A stretch of 64,000 nucleotides of DNA from Corynebacterium suedekumii (GTDB taxonomy: Bacteria > Actinomycetota > Actinomycetes > Mycobacteriales > Mycobacteriaceae): contig NZ_CP126970.1 of the NCBI RefSeq assembly GCF_030252185.1, positions 2,480,001-2,544,000 of the forward strand. The letters run 5' to 3'. This document shows positions 47,976-60,967 of the stretch, one piece after another. The position numbers and the translations under genes were made by a program. The notes beneath the pieces are model-generated. The model ran no database searches, was not told the DNA's origin, and worked only from the letters and a program-made list of their open reading frames with translations. Each line of letters opens with the position of its first letter. Position 1 is the stretch's first letter.

Positions 47976-49190
47976 ATGGACAGATTCCAGGGACTCATCG
48001 GTATCGCGCTCATCTTCGCGGTGGTCATCCTGCTCTCCGAGCACCGCAAGAAGATCAACTGGCGCACCCTCGGCGTGGGCCTGCTCATGCAGATCGCCTT
48101 CGCCCTCCTCGTGCTCAAATGGGAGCCCGGCTTCCAGGCGCTGCGCTGGACCGCGGACGTCATCCAGAAGCTCATCGACTTCACCGCCGAGGGCACGTCC
48201 TTCGTCTTCGGCCCGCTGTTCGGTGAGAACATCGGCTTCGTCTTCGCCCTCAACGTGCTGCCCGTCATCATCTTCCTCGGTGCGATCATCGGCGCCCTGT
48301 ACTACCTGCGCATCCTGCAGTGGTTCGTGGAGATCGTCGGCACGGTGCTCAACAAACTGCTGGGCACCTCCAAGGTCGAGTCGGTGTGGGCGTCGACGGT
48401 CATCTTCCTCGGCCAGTCCGAGGCGCCGCTGGTCATCCGCCCGTGGCTGCCCAAGCTCACCCGTTCCGAGCTCTACGCCTGCATGACCGGTGGCTTCGCC
48501 TCCGTCGCCGGCTCCACCCTCATCGGCTACTCGCTGCTCGGCGCCCCGCTGCCGTTCCTGCTCGCCGCCTCCGTCATGAACGCCCCCGGCTCGCTCATCA
48601 TGGCCAAGGCGCTCATCCCGGAAACCGAGGTCTCCGTCGCCTCCGCGGACGTGCGCCACGTGCGCGACGAGGAGAACAAGAACATCATCGACGCCCTCGG
48701 TTCCGGCGCCATGGCCGGTGGCCGCATCGCCGTCACCGTCGCCGCGATGCTCATCGCCTTCGTCGCGCTGATCGCCATGCTCTCGGCGATGCTCGGCGGC
48801 ATCGGCAACATCTTCGGCCAGGAGAACTGGTCGCTCGAGGGCCTGTTCGGCCTCATCTTCTCCCCGCTCGCCTGGGCTCTCGGCGTGCCGTGGGAGGAGG
48901 CCAACCTGGTCGGTAACTTCATCGGCCAGAAGACGATCCTCAACGAGTTCGTCGGCTACACGTCCTTTTCCGAGTACGTGGACACCCTCAGCCCGAAGGC
49001 CGTGATGATCTCCACCTTCGCGCTCGCGGGCTTCGCCAACTTCTCCTCCATCGCCATCCAGATCGGCGCCTTCGGTTCGCTGGTCCCCGAGCGGCGGTCG
49101 GATGTCGCGCAGCTCGGCCTCCGGGCCCTGTTCGCCGGCTTCCTCACCAACATGCTCAACGCCGCCATCGTCGGCGTGGTCGCCTTCTGA
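47976..49190 (+). CDS. nupC: Concentrative nucleoside transporter (NupC/CNT family)
   Basis: 404 residues with about ten membrane segments and the CNT blocks G-Q-S-E-A-P-L-V-I-R-P, M-T-G-G-F-A-S-V-A-G-S, E-A-N-L-V-G-N-F-I-G-Q-K and N-E-F-V-G-Y. It imports nucleosides with a cation gradient, supplying the cytidine deaminase and phosphorylase of this cassette. Confidence 0.95.
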   Translation: MDRFQGLIGIALIFAVVILLSEHRKKINWRTLGVGLLMQIAFALLVLKWEPGFQALRWTADVIQKLIDFTAEGTSFVFGPLFGENIGFVFALNVLPVIIFLGAIIGALYYLRILQWFVEIVGTVLNKLLGTSKVESVWASTVIFLGQSEAPLVIRPWLPKLTRSELYACMTGGFASVAGSTLIGYSLLGAPLPFLLAASVMNAPGSLIMAKALIPETEVSVASADVRHVRDEENKNIIDALGSGAMAGGRIAVTVAAMLIAFVALIAMLSAMLGGIGNIFGQENWSLEGLFGLIFSPLAWALGVPWEEANLVGNFIGQKTILNEFVGYTSFSEYVDTLSPKAVMISTFALAGFANFSSIAIQIGAFGSLVPERRSDVAQLGLRALFAGFLTNMLNAAIVGVVAF

Positions 49191-49207
49191 CCCCTCGCTT
49201 ATCGACG

Positions 49208-49231
49208 CCCCCGGACCCCACGGTCCGGGGG
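49208..49231. terminator. Bidirectional hairpin after nupC
   Basis: Stem CCCCCGGACC / GGTCCGGGGG with CCAC loop, between convergent nupC and the regulator gene. Confidence 0.8.
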
Positions 49232-49242
49232 TCTCGTCGTTC

Positions 49243-50187
49243 TCAGCCCTCGAGGATCGTGCGCGCCGTGTCCGCGTCGATGACCAGGTGCGAGGCCAGG
49301 CCCATCCGCAGAGCGGTGTCGATGGCCTCGGCCTTGTCCACTCCCCCGGCCACGAGGATCCGGGTGGGCCGGCTAGCCAGCTCGGTCAGGGAGATGCCCA
49401 CCGTCCGGTCGTTGACACTCGGCAGCGCCACCTCACCGTCGCGGGTGAAAAAGCGCGAACACGCATCCCCCACCGCCCGGTCCACCAGCTGGGCGGTCTC
49501 CTCCTCGGAGAGGTACCCCATGGTCAGCGGCAGCGACTCCCGGGTGGTGGCACCGACGGTGAAGATGACCACGTCCGTGCGCCGGCCCAGTTCCAGCAGG
49601 TGGGCGATGTGACGGTCCTGCTCGACGATGCGCTTGGCCGCCACGTTGTCGAAGATGACCGGCAGCGGCAGGGTCCGCGCATAGGCGTCGAAGGCACGGC
49701 AGAACAGGTTGATCGTCTCGATGTCGTTCGTCGAGGACTGCGTGTAGCTCAGACCTCCCTTGAGCTGGACGATCTCCACCCCCTGATGCGCCCGGTGGTG
49801 CAGCGACTTGGCCACCGAGTACATGGTGTTGCCCCAGGACACCCCGACCAGCTGACCGTCCTGGACGTGCTCCTCCAGGATCATCGCCCCCATGCGACCG
49901 AGCTCACGGAGCAGATCATCGTCCCGCTTGCGGGCGACCTCGACCACGCGTACCTCGACGAGCCCGAAGGAGGAGTAGCGCGATCTCAGTCGTTCCGCCA
50001 GCTCGCCGCCCATCTCCCGCGGATCGTGGATCTCCACGGTGACATAGCCACGTTCGCGGGCGTGCTGGAGCAGTTTCGCGGCCGTCGGCCGGGACACCCC
50101 GATCTCCGCGGCGACCTCCGCCTGGCTCATCTCCGACTCGTAGTAGAGCTTCGCCGCTCGAAGTGCCTGCTCATCTCTACTATCCAT
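49243..50187 (-). CDS. SorC/DeoR-type sugar-binding transcriptional regulator
   Basis: 314 residues from ATG 50187. N-terminal helix-turn-helix (S-Q-A-E-V-A-A-E-I-G-V-S-R-P-T-A-A-K-L-L) and a large sugar-phosphate binding domain with V-G-V-S-W-G-N-T-M, F-T-V-G-A-T-T and L-V-A-G-G-V-D-K. B. subtilis DeoR, of the same type, responds to deoxyribose 5-phosphate, the DeoC substrate, so control of the divergent deoA/cdd region is likely. Confidence 0.9.
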   Translation of the reverse strand: MDSRDEQALRAAKLYYESEMSQAEVAAEIGVSRPTAAKLLQHARERGYVTVEIHDPREMGGELAERLRSRYSSFGLVEVRVVEVARKRDDDLLRELGRMGAMILEEHVQDGQLVGVSWGNTMYSVAKSLHHRAHQGVEIVQLKGGLSYTQSSTNDIETINLFCRAFDAYARTLPLPVIFDNVAAKRIVEQDRHIAHLLELGRRTDVVIFTVGATTRESLPLTMGYLSEEETAQLVDRAVGDACSRFFTRDGEVALPSVNDRTVGISLTELASRPTRILVAGGVDKAEAIDTALRMGLASHLVIDADTARTILEG

Positions 50188-50223
50188 GTCCGGAATCCTA
50201 GCAGCGCCCAGGCCCCGGACACG

Positions 50224-50252
50224 AAAAAAAAACCGCACCCGGTGGGGTGCGG
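50224..50252 (-). terminator. rpsP terminator
   Basis: On the minus strand, CCGCACCC / GGGTGCGG with CACC loop and nine T residues, a textbook intrinsic terminator. Confidence 0.92.
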
Positions 50253-50270
50253 TTTCCTCAGACCCGGAAA

Positions 50271-50831
50271 TTACTCCGCAGCCTTCTCCTCGGACTCGGT
50301 CTCGGCGGCGTCCTCGGTGGCCTCTGCGGCGTCAGCCTCGGCAGCCTCGGCAGCCTCAGCGGCCTCGGCAGCCTTGGCCTCTTCGGCGGCAGCCTTCTCG
50401 GCGGCCTCCTTCTCAGCCTGGGCCTTGGCCTCGGCCTCTTCCTTGGCCTTGCGCTTCTTCTCGGTGATGTCCTCGACGGACGGGCCGTCGTTGGCCTCGG
50501 CGAGAGCCTGGTTGAACAGGTCGAGCTTGGACGGCTTCTCCTCGGCCACCTTGAGGGTGCCCTCGGCACCGTCGATGCCCTTGAACTTCTGCCAGTCGCC
50601 GGTCACCTTGAGCAGGGCCAGGACGGGCTCGGTCGGCTGGGCGCCGACGGACAGCCAGTGCTGGGCACGCTCGGAGTCGATCTTGATCAGGGACGGCTCC
50701 TGCTTCGGCTCGTAGATGCCGATGTTCTCGATGACCTTGCCGTCGCGGCGGGTGCGGGCGTCGGCGATAACCACGCGGTAGTGCGGGGTACGGATCTTGC
50801 CGAGGCGCTGGAGCTTGATCTTGACAGCCAT
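50271..50831 (-). CDS. rpsP: Small ribosomal subunit protein S16
   Basis: 186 residues from ATG 50831. The S16 core ([22 protein letters not shown]-x-Y-E-P, W-L-x-x-G-A-Q-P-T-E) ends by about residue 110. The rest is a Lys/Glu then Ala/Glu repeat tail, roughly 75 residues, at the long end even for actinobacteria. It mirrors the tail of S2 in this window. Confidence 0.95.
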   Translation of the reverse strand: MAVKIKLQRLGKIRTPHYRVVIADARTRRDGKVIENIGIYEPKQEPSLIKIDSERAQHWLSVGAQPTEPVLALLKVTGDWQKFKGIDGAEGTLKVAEEKPSKLDLFNQALAEANDGPSVEDITEKKRKAKEEAEAKAQAEKEAAEKAAAEEAKAAEAAEAAEAAEADAAEATEDAAETESEEKAAE

Positions 50832-51028
50832 GTTGGCTCCTTCATGTGAGTCACTGGGCAGTTCAGTCACCCGCCTTGTGCCGGCGGGCCGGTTCAACCC
50901 TTGGTTTCACCTGCGTGTGACGTGTCCGGTCGACCGTGGTCGGTGGCGGCGCTACGCAGGAACCCGGACAACTATACCGGCTGGTCCGCCCGATCCGAAA
51001 TCCGCCGTCTCGGCAGTGCCCGGGGAGG

Positions 51029-52843
51029 TCACGGCACGACCGTCACGATGAACCCGCCGCAGTCGTCGGCCGTCCACCAGTCCGCGGGGATCGCCGACCG
51101 GGGCAGGTCGGTCCCGTACGGCTCATTGCCCTCCTGCACGAGCCACATCGTCAGCACGTCCGCCTGGTCTCCGGAGCGGGTGAACACGAAGGCATCCACT
51201 CCGAACTCCCGGGCTGCCGCGTCCACGCCGTCCCGGGCGAGCACGTCGATGAACTCCTTCTGCACCGCCAGATCACGGTGCGGGTTGGTGTACTCGACCA
51301 CCGGTGCCGACACCGTCCACACCGGTGCCTACGCCGCCAGCAGCATGTCCGTGGACGCCACCGTCAATCCGGCCAGATCATCGTCGCCGGTCCCCTCCTG
51401 CAGACAGCGCACCACCTCACGCGTGTGACCTGCCCCGGCACTCGCCTTGGCCCCCTCGATCTCCGTCGCCAGTTCCCCCGGCACCGCCTGCAGCAGGACC
51501 GTGCCGATGATCGCCGTGATGACGGCCGGGACACTCCACCTGCTCCCCGCCCCGGGGCCGGTCTCCGCCACCGCATGCCGGCCGGCGTCGACCCGGGCCT
51601 GCCCCCCGGCTGCCGGCAGGGTGCCGGCACCGTGGACCGCCGCGGCGGCCAGGGCCAGGAAGAGCACCGGGATTCCCCGGAACGCCAGCAGCGTGGGGTC
51701 GGTGGCCAGGTGGACCACCGCACTGAGCACGTACCAGGCGGCCACGGCGGCCACCGCCACGAACGCCGCCTTCATCACCGGATGGCGGTCATGGAGCAGG
51801 GCGATGGCGACGAGTCCGGCGGCCGCGAGCATCATCCAGGGCACGGGCTGCTGGAGGGCGGTGGCCAGGGAGGCACCGACCATCGGGTTGTACCCGGCCG
51901 CGGCATTTCCGTGCCCCGCCCCGGCACCGTCATAGGTGAGAAAGCCCCACCACCACGGCGCGGCGATGACGGCGGCGGCCACCGCGCCGACGGCCGTCAC
52001 CACGGCCGCGGAACGCCAGTGGATCCGCCCGTGATGCAGGAGCAGGGCGATGACCACCACGAGGGCCGCGAAGAGAGCGGCCAACGTGTACATGGACAGC
52101 GCGACGCCGGCGATGAGCCCCGCGAGGAGGCCGACGACGATGAGCTGGCGGCGGGTGTGGGTGTGGTGGTCATCCAGCACCCGGAACAGCAGCAGGATCA
52201 GCGGCAGCGACTGGGCCAGGAGCACCCAGGAGTACGGCTCATAGGCGGCGAAGGCGGTCCCCACGACGGCGGTGGTGAGGGCGTGGATGCCGGGCCGCTC
52301 GACCCGGGCTGCGATCCACAACAGGTAGTTGACCGTGACCGCCACCGCCATGGTGGCCAGGTTGTAGAAGGCGTACAGGTCGATGACCTCGTACCCGGTG
52401 ACGGCGGACAGTCGGCCCAGCCCCCAGAACCACAGCCCGGGGTAGTAGGACGGCAGATCCGAGAAGTAGGTGTCCACCGGGGTCCAGTAGGCGGAGTACT
52501 TCTCGGCCAGGGCCAGGCGGAAGGACTGGTCCCCCTGCGTGCCGTTGAGATAGCGTCCGGTCCCGCGGAGCTGGGCGGCCAACGGGAGGGTGGCCGCCAC
52601 CTGCAGTGCGAGAATCCGCAGTCCGTGGGCCACCAGGGGCCGATGCCCCCACCGGCGGTGCGCCGTGTCCGCCCCGGTCCACAGCGCCAGGATGACCACC
52701 ACCGTCAGGGTGATGGTCATCGCCGACGTGGCCGCCGTCACCGGGGCCGGTGCGGGCAGGATGACGGAGCCGACGAGCCAGGTGAAGAGGGCGGCGCTGA
52801 GCAACCCGAGGACCACCCCGGTCAGCGTCTGCCTCGTCCACAC
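51029..52843 (-). pseudogene. AftA-like arabinofuranosyltransferase, interrupted by an in-frame stop
   Basis: Two parts in the same frame are separated only by a TAG at 51329-51331. The first 504 residues hold about ten membrane helices and the AftA-type loop G-D-Q-S-F-R-L-A-L-A-E-K-Y and D-L-P-S-Y-Y-P-G-L-W-F-W. The next 99 residues (from V-W-T-V-S-A-P-V-V-E-Y-T-N-P-H-R-D-L) resemble the AftA C-terminal domain. AftA adds the first arabinose to galactan from decaprenyl-phosphoarabinose. A Tyr codon changed to TAG is plausible. It may be a paralogue of the main aftA rather than that gene. Confidence 0.75.
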
Positions 52844-52864
52844 TCCGCTCTCCCCCGGTCCGGG

Positions 52865-54508
52865 CTACTTCTTTCCGCCCTGACCGAAGTCGAGGTTGTC
52901 CAGGTCGATGTTCTCAAATCCCTTGGGCATCTTCGGCATGCCCGGGATCTTCGGCATTCCCGGCATGCCGCCGCCGGCGCCACCCATCTGCTCCTGGAGC
53001 TTCTGCAGCTGGGCCATGTCGGGCATGCCCCCGCCCGGCATGCCCGGCATACCACCGGGCAGCTGCGGCTGGGTCGGCTTGTTCTTCACCGGCTTGCGCT
53101 TGCCGCCCTTGCCCTTGCGGCCCTTGGGCTTCTTCTTCGTGGCGGAGCGGTTCATGCCGCCGCCGGGCATGCCGAACTGGCCGGCCATCTTGCCCATCAT
53201 CTTCTTGGCCTCGAAGAAGCGCTCGACGAGCTGGTTGACGTCGCTGACGGCCACACCGGAGCCGGCAGCGATGCGCTTGCGGCGGGAGGCGTTGAGGATC
53301 TTCGGGTCCTCGCGCTCGGCGGGGGTCATGCCGCGGATGATGGCCTGGATGCGGTCGAGCTGCTTCTCGTCGACCATGTCGGCCATCTCGTTCATCTGCT
53401 TGCCGCCGGGCAGCATCTTCAGCAGGTTGCCGATCGGCCCCATGCGTCGGATCATGAGCATCTGGTCGAGGAAGTCCTCCAGCGTCAGCTCACCGGAGCC
53501 GAGCTTCATGGCGGTCTCCTCGGCCTTCTGCTGGTCGAGGATGCCCTCGGCCTGCTCGATGAGGCTGAGGACGTCGCCCATGCCGAGGATGCGGCTGGCC
53601 ATGCGCTCGGGGTGGAAGACGTCGAAGTCCTCGAGCTTCTCACCGGTGGAGGCGAACATGATCGGCTTGCCGGTGACCTCACGGATCGACAGGGCGGCGC
53701 CACCGCGGGCGTCGCCGTCGAGCTTGGTCAGGACGACACCGGTGAAGTCGACGCCGTCGCGGAAGGCCTCGGCGGTGGTGACCGCGTCCTGGCCGATCAT
53801 GGCGTCGATGACGAAGAGGACCTCGTCGGGGTTGACGGCGTCGCGGATGTTGCGTGCCTGGGTCATCAGCGTCTCGTCGATGCCGAGACGGCCCGCGGTG
53901 TCGACGATGACGACGTCGTGCTGGGTGCGGCGGGCTTCGTCGATACCCCGCTTCGCGACGTCCACCGGGTCACCGTGCGAGGTCCCCATCTCGTGCTCGT
54001 GGGAGTCGATGGAGGTGCCGGGGTCGGGCGCGAAGGTGGGCACACCGGCGCGCTCGCCGACGATCTGCAGCTGCTGGACAGCGCCTGGGCGCTGCAGGTC
54101 ACAGGCCACGAGCATGGGGGTGTGGCCCTGCTTGGTCAGGTGCTTGGCCAACTTGCCGGCGAGGGTGGTCTTACCGGCACCCTGGAGGCCGGCGAGCATG
54201 ATGACGGTGGGCGGGTTCTTGGCCAGCTGGAGTCGTCGGGTCTCGCCGCCGAGGATGTCGACGAGTTCCTCGTTGACGATCTTGACCACCTGCTGGGCGG
54301 GGTTGAGAGCCTCGGACACCTCGGCGCCGGCGGCCCGCTCCTTGATCCGCTTGATGAAGCCCCGGACAACGGTCAGCGACACATCCGCCTCGAGCAGCGC
54401 CAGGCGGATCTCCCGGGCGGTGGCGTTGATGTCCGCCTCGGTCAGCCTGCCTTTTCCGCGCAGCCCGGTGAGCGCGCCTTGGAGGCGATCGGACAGAGAC
54501 TCAAACAC
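52865..54508 (-). CDS. ffh: Signal recognition particle protein Ffh
   Basis: 547 residues. N domain, then G domain with G-L-Q-G-A-G-K-T-T, D-T-A-G-R-L and T-K-L-D-G-D-A-R-G-G, then the M domain with G-S-G and R-x-K-R-I-A-x-G-S-G. The C-terminal 100 residues add a Lys/Arg cluster (K-K-K-P-K-G-R-K-G-K-G-G-K-R-K) and Met/Gly/Pro repeats, longer than usual. With 4.5S RNA it targets nascent membrane proteins to FtsY, encoded 4 kb away. Confidence 0.96.
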   Translation of the reverse strand: MFESLSDRLQGALTGLRGKGRLTEADINATAREIRLALLEADVSLTVVRGFIKRIKERAAGAEVSEALNPAQQVVKIVNEELVDILGGETRRLQLAKNPPTVIMLAGLQGAGKTTLAGKLAKHLTKQGHTPMLVACDLQRPGAVQQLQIVGERAGVPTFAPDPGTSIDSHEHEMGTSHGDPVDVAKRGIDEARRTQHDVVIVDTAGRLGIDETLMTQARNIRDAVNPDEVLFVIDAMIGQDAVTTAEAFRDGVDFTGVVLTKLDGDARGGAALSIREVTGKPIMFASTGEKLEDFDVFHPERMASRILGMGDVLSLIEQAEGILDQQKAEETAMKLGSGELTLEDFLDQMLMIRRMGPIGNLLKMLPGGKQMNEMADMVDEKQLDRIQAIIRGMTPAEREDPKILNASRRKRIAAGSGVAVSDVNQLVERFFEAKKMMGKMAGQFGMPGGGMNRSATKKKPKGRKGKGGKRKPVKNKPTQPQLPGGMPGMPGGGMPDMAQLQKLQEQMGGAGGGMPGMPKIPGMPKMPKGFENIDLDNLDFGQGGKK

Positions 54509-54553
54509 TGGGGCACTCTCCCTGGTGGTAGGGGATTTTCTAACTCCCCCATG

Positions 54554-58417
<3,864 letters not shown>

Positions 58418-58503
58418 GTGCGGGCCTCCTTGTGTTGTGGGCCCGGGCCGGTGGATCCCGGGCTCTGGTTTTCTATTGGCCGACCGTTTTCGTTCGACAC
58501 CGT

Positions 58504-58523
58504 TGACTATAGAGCTATAGAAA
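58504..58523 (-). promoter_or_regulatory. AmtR box overlapping the amtB promoter
   Basis: Read on the minus strand, TTTCTAT-N6-ATAG fits the C. glutamicum AmtR consensus tttCTATN6AtAGat/aA, core at 58507-58520. TATAGT inside the box can serve as the -10, so AmtR binding would repress directly. The 320-bp space 58418-58737 holds this, a repeat, the ftsY terminator and no gene. Confidence 0.85.
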
Positions 58524-58586
58524 CTCTTTCGATAGTCCGACAGGTAAGCGCGGGGGTGGTGGCGCACCCCCGCGGGGTTCGGCGGC

Positions 58587-58668
58587 GCCGGGTCCGCACA
58601 TCTGGCGGACGGTGCCGGCGTTTTCGCAGTTCAGAATGGTACGACGAATCAAGGATGCGCGGATCCGG
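58587..58668. repeat. Dispersed repeat related to the 43680 family, block 2
   Basis: GGGTCCGCACATCTGGCGG at about 58590 and GATGCGCGGATCCGG at 58654 are the two orientations of the unit seen at 43680-43857, here diverged and 45 bp apart. Confidence 0.65.
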
Positions 58669-58686
58669 TCCTGCCGCGAATCAGAA

Positions 58687-58721
58687 CAGGCACCCGCCCC
58701 GGAACCGGGAGCAGGTGCCTG
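58687..58721 (-). terminator. Hairpin terminator of ftsY
   Basis: CAGGCACC...GGTGCCTG with an imperfect middle stem, 17 nt after the ftsY stop. Weak T content. Confidence 0.6.
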
Positions 58722-58737
58722 ACGGTCTGCGCTGTGG

Positions 58738-60825
58738 CTAACCGAGCAATGCGTCGACGAAGCCCTCGATCTCGAACGGGGCCAGGTCATCCGCACCCTC
58801 GCCGAGGCCGACGAGCTTGACCGGGACTTCGAGCTCCTCCTGCACCTGGAAGACGATGCCACCCTTGGCGGTGCCGTCCAGCTTGGTCAGGACCACGCCG
58901 GTGATGTCCACGACATCGCGGAACACCCGGGCCTGGGTGAGGCCGTTCTGGCCGACGGTCGCGTCGAGGACCAGCAGCACCTCGTCGACGACGGCCTTCT
59001 TCTCCACCACCCGCTTGACCTTGCCCAGCTGATCCATGAGGCCGGTCGAGGTGTGCAGTCGGCCGGCGGTGTCGATGATGACCACATCCGCCTGCTCCTC
59101 GATACCCGTGGCCACCGCGTCGAAGGCGACGGACGCGGGGTCCGCACCCTCCGCACCGCGGACCGTGGTGGCGCCCACGCGACGGCCCCACGTCTCCAGC
59201 TGATCGGCGGCGGCGGCACGGAAGGTGTCGGCGGCACCGAGAAGCACCTTGTGCCCCATGGAGACGAGCACCCGGGCGAGCTTGCCGGTGGTCGTCGTCT
59301 TACCGGTGCCGTTGACACCGACGACAAGCACGACGGCGGGCTTGCCCTCGTACGGCATCGCCTTGATGGAGCGGTCCAGCTCGGGACGGCCGACCTCGAT
59401 GAGGGTCTCCCGCAGCATGGCGCGGGCCTCCGCCTCACTGGACACTCCCCGATCGGCGATCTTCTCGCGCAGCGACTCCACCACACGCATGGTCACCGCG
59501 GTTCCGAGGTCCGCCATGATGAGCGTGTCCTCGATCTCCTCCCAGGCGTCCTCGTCGAGATCACCGGCGGAGAGAATACCGAGCACACCCTGCCCGATGA
59601 CGTTCTGCGAACGCGACAGCCGACCACGCAGGCGGCCGATCCGGCCCGAGGCCGGGGCGATGTCCTCCACCGGTGCGGCAGCCGGGGCCGTTTCGACGAC
59701 CTCGTCCGGCACCGGGGTCTGCTCCAGGGCGGCCTCGACCGCTCCGGCGGTGACGTGAGCTGCGGCGGCGGCCTCCTCGGCCTCCTCCTCGACGGCCTCG
59801 TGATCCTCCACCGCCTCCTGCTCCGGTTCGACCGGTGCCACGAACTGTGCCTCATCGACCGGCTCGGCCGGGTCCGCCTCGAACTCGTCCGGACGCTGCG
59901 GGGTGTGGTCGACGCTGTCCTCAATGGTGGCGGCGACCTCCTCATCCACGATCACCGTGGAGGGGTCGAACTCCGCGTCCTCGGCGGGGGTCTCACCGAC
60001 GGTCTCCTCCCGGAGGATCTCCTCCTCGACGACCGGCTCGGCGGCGGCAGACGCAGCCTGCGCGTCGACGCGGGCGCCCGGATGGACGACCTCGACGGGC
60101 TCCTGCTCCTCGATGATCTCCACCGCAGACTCGTCCTCGACCGCGACCGGGTCCTGCTCCTCGATGATCTCCACCGCAGACTCGTCCTCGACCGCGACCG
60201 GGTCCTGCTCCTCGATCACCTGGTGGGTCTCGTTCTCCACCGGCTCGTCACGCTCGGCGATGCCCTCGGACACCGGATCGACGAACCCGCGCGGCTGCCC
60301 AGACTCGGGAGCACCCGGCACGACCGGGTCCTGCTCCCCGATCACCTGGTGGGTCTCATTCTCCACCGGCACGTCACGCTCGGCGATGCCCTGCGACACC
60401 GGATCGACGAACTCACGCGGCTGCTTCGACTCAGCGGCGGGCTCAGCAACGGGCTCGGACTCGGGGTGTCCGACGGTCTCCCCCACGGTCGGCGTGGGCT
60501 GCGGATTCACCGGCTCAGCGGACTTCGCCGGCTCAGCAGCGCGGGTGGGCTGTACCGGCGGAGTGGCCGGGGTGGAGCCGAGTTCCTGGCCGGGCAGCAG
60601 GTCGGGTTCCTTCTCGGTCTGCTTGGCGGGGGCGAAGTTGAAGCCGCCGGTGGCCTGGTAGTTGCCGGACTTCTCCTCGCGGGTCAGTTCCTTGGGGGCC
60701 TCGTCGTCCTTCTTCTCGAAGCTGACGGTCTTCGCCTTCTTGCGCTTGAGCCCGAAGACGATGAGCAGGATGATCAGCAGGAGGACGACGACCGCTATGC
60801 CGATGATGAGATACGTGGTGTTCAT
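58738..60825 (-). CDS. ftsY: Signal recognition particle receptor FtsY
   Basis: 695 residues from ATG 60825 (GGAG just upstream). N-terminal membrane helix (Y-L-I-I-G-I-A-V-V-V-L-L-L-I-I-L-L-I) anchors the protein, typical of actinobacteria. A very long acidic, Glu/Pro/Val-rich region (about 45-390) with tandem repeats follows; then the NG domains with G-V-N-G-T-G-K-T-T, D-T-A-G-R-L-H and T-K-L-D-G-T-A-K-G-G. It receives ribosome-SRP complexes at the membrane. Confidence 0.95.
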   Translation of the reverse strand: MNTTYLIIGIAVVVLLLIILLIVFGLKRKKAKTVSFEKKDDEAPKELTREEKSGNYQATGGFNFAPAKQTEKEPDLLPGQELGSTPATPPVQPTRAAEPAKSAEPVNPQPTPTVGETVGHPESEPVAEPAAESKQPREFVDPVSQGIAERDVPVENETHQVIGEQDPVVPGAPESGQPRGFVDPVSEGIAERDEPVENETHQVIEEQDPVAVEDESAVEIIEEQDPVAVEDESAVEIIEEQEPVEVVHPGARVDAQAASAAAEPVVEEEILREETVGETPAEDAEFDPSTVIVDEEVAATIEDSVDHTPQRPDEFEADPAEPVDEAQFVAPVEPEQEAVEDHEAVEEEAEEAAAAAHVTAGAVEAALEQTPVPDEVVETAPAAAPVEDIAPASGRIGRLRGRLSRSQNVIGQGVLGILSAGDLDEDAWEEIEDTLIMADLGTAVTMRVVESLREKIADRGVSSEAEARAMLRETLIEVGRPELDRSIKAMPYEGKPAVVLVVGVNGTGKTTTTGKLARVLVSMGHKVLLGAADTFRAAAADQLETWGRRVGATTVRGAEGADPASVAFDAVATGIEEQADVVIIDTAGRLHTSTGLMDQLGKVKRVVEKKAVVDEVLLVLDATVGQNGLTQARVFRDVVDITGVVLTKLDGTAKGGIVFQVQEELEVPVKLVGLGEGADDLAPFEIEGFVDALLG
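60101..60202. repeat. Tandem 51-bp repeat inside ftsY
   Basis: Two exact copies of a 51-bp unit (60101-60151, 60152-60202) plus a partial third encode the 17-residue unit V-A-V-E-D-E-S-A-V-E-I-I-E-E-Q-D-P. A longer 126-bp (42-residue) unit with G-I-A-E-R-D and E-N-E-T-H-Q-V-I is also repeated at about 60215-60420. Confidence 0.9.
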
Positions 60826-60895
60826 GGACTCCATAGTGTCAGTACCCGGGCCAATATTCACGCTCAGTGATTGATTGACCCGCCTACTCTGAGTT

Positions 60896-60934
60896 GCTCC
60901 GCCGGGATTGATCCCGGCGGAACGACTGAAACCC
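60896..60934. repeat. 39-bp dispersed palindromic repeat, copy B
   Basis: TCCGCCGGGAT-TG-ATCCCGGCGGA is a perfect palindrome here, followed by ACGACTGAAACCC. It differs from copy A at 36461 in 2 of 39 bases. It lies about 34 bp after the smc stop. Confidence 0.8.
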
Positions 60935-60967
60935 GGCGGAGGTCCGGCACCAGCCCAGATCAGGCGG

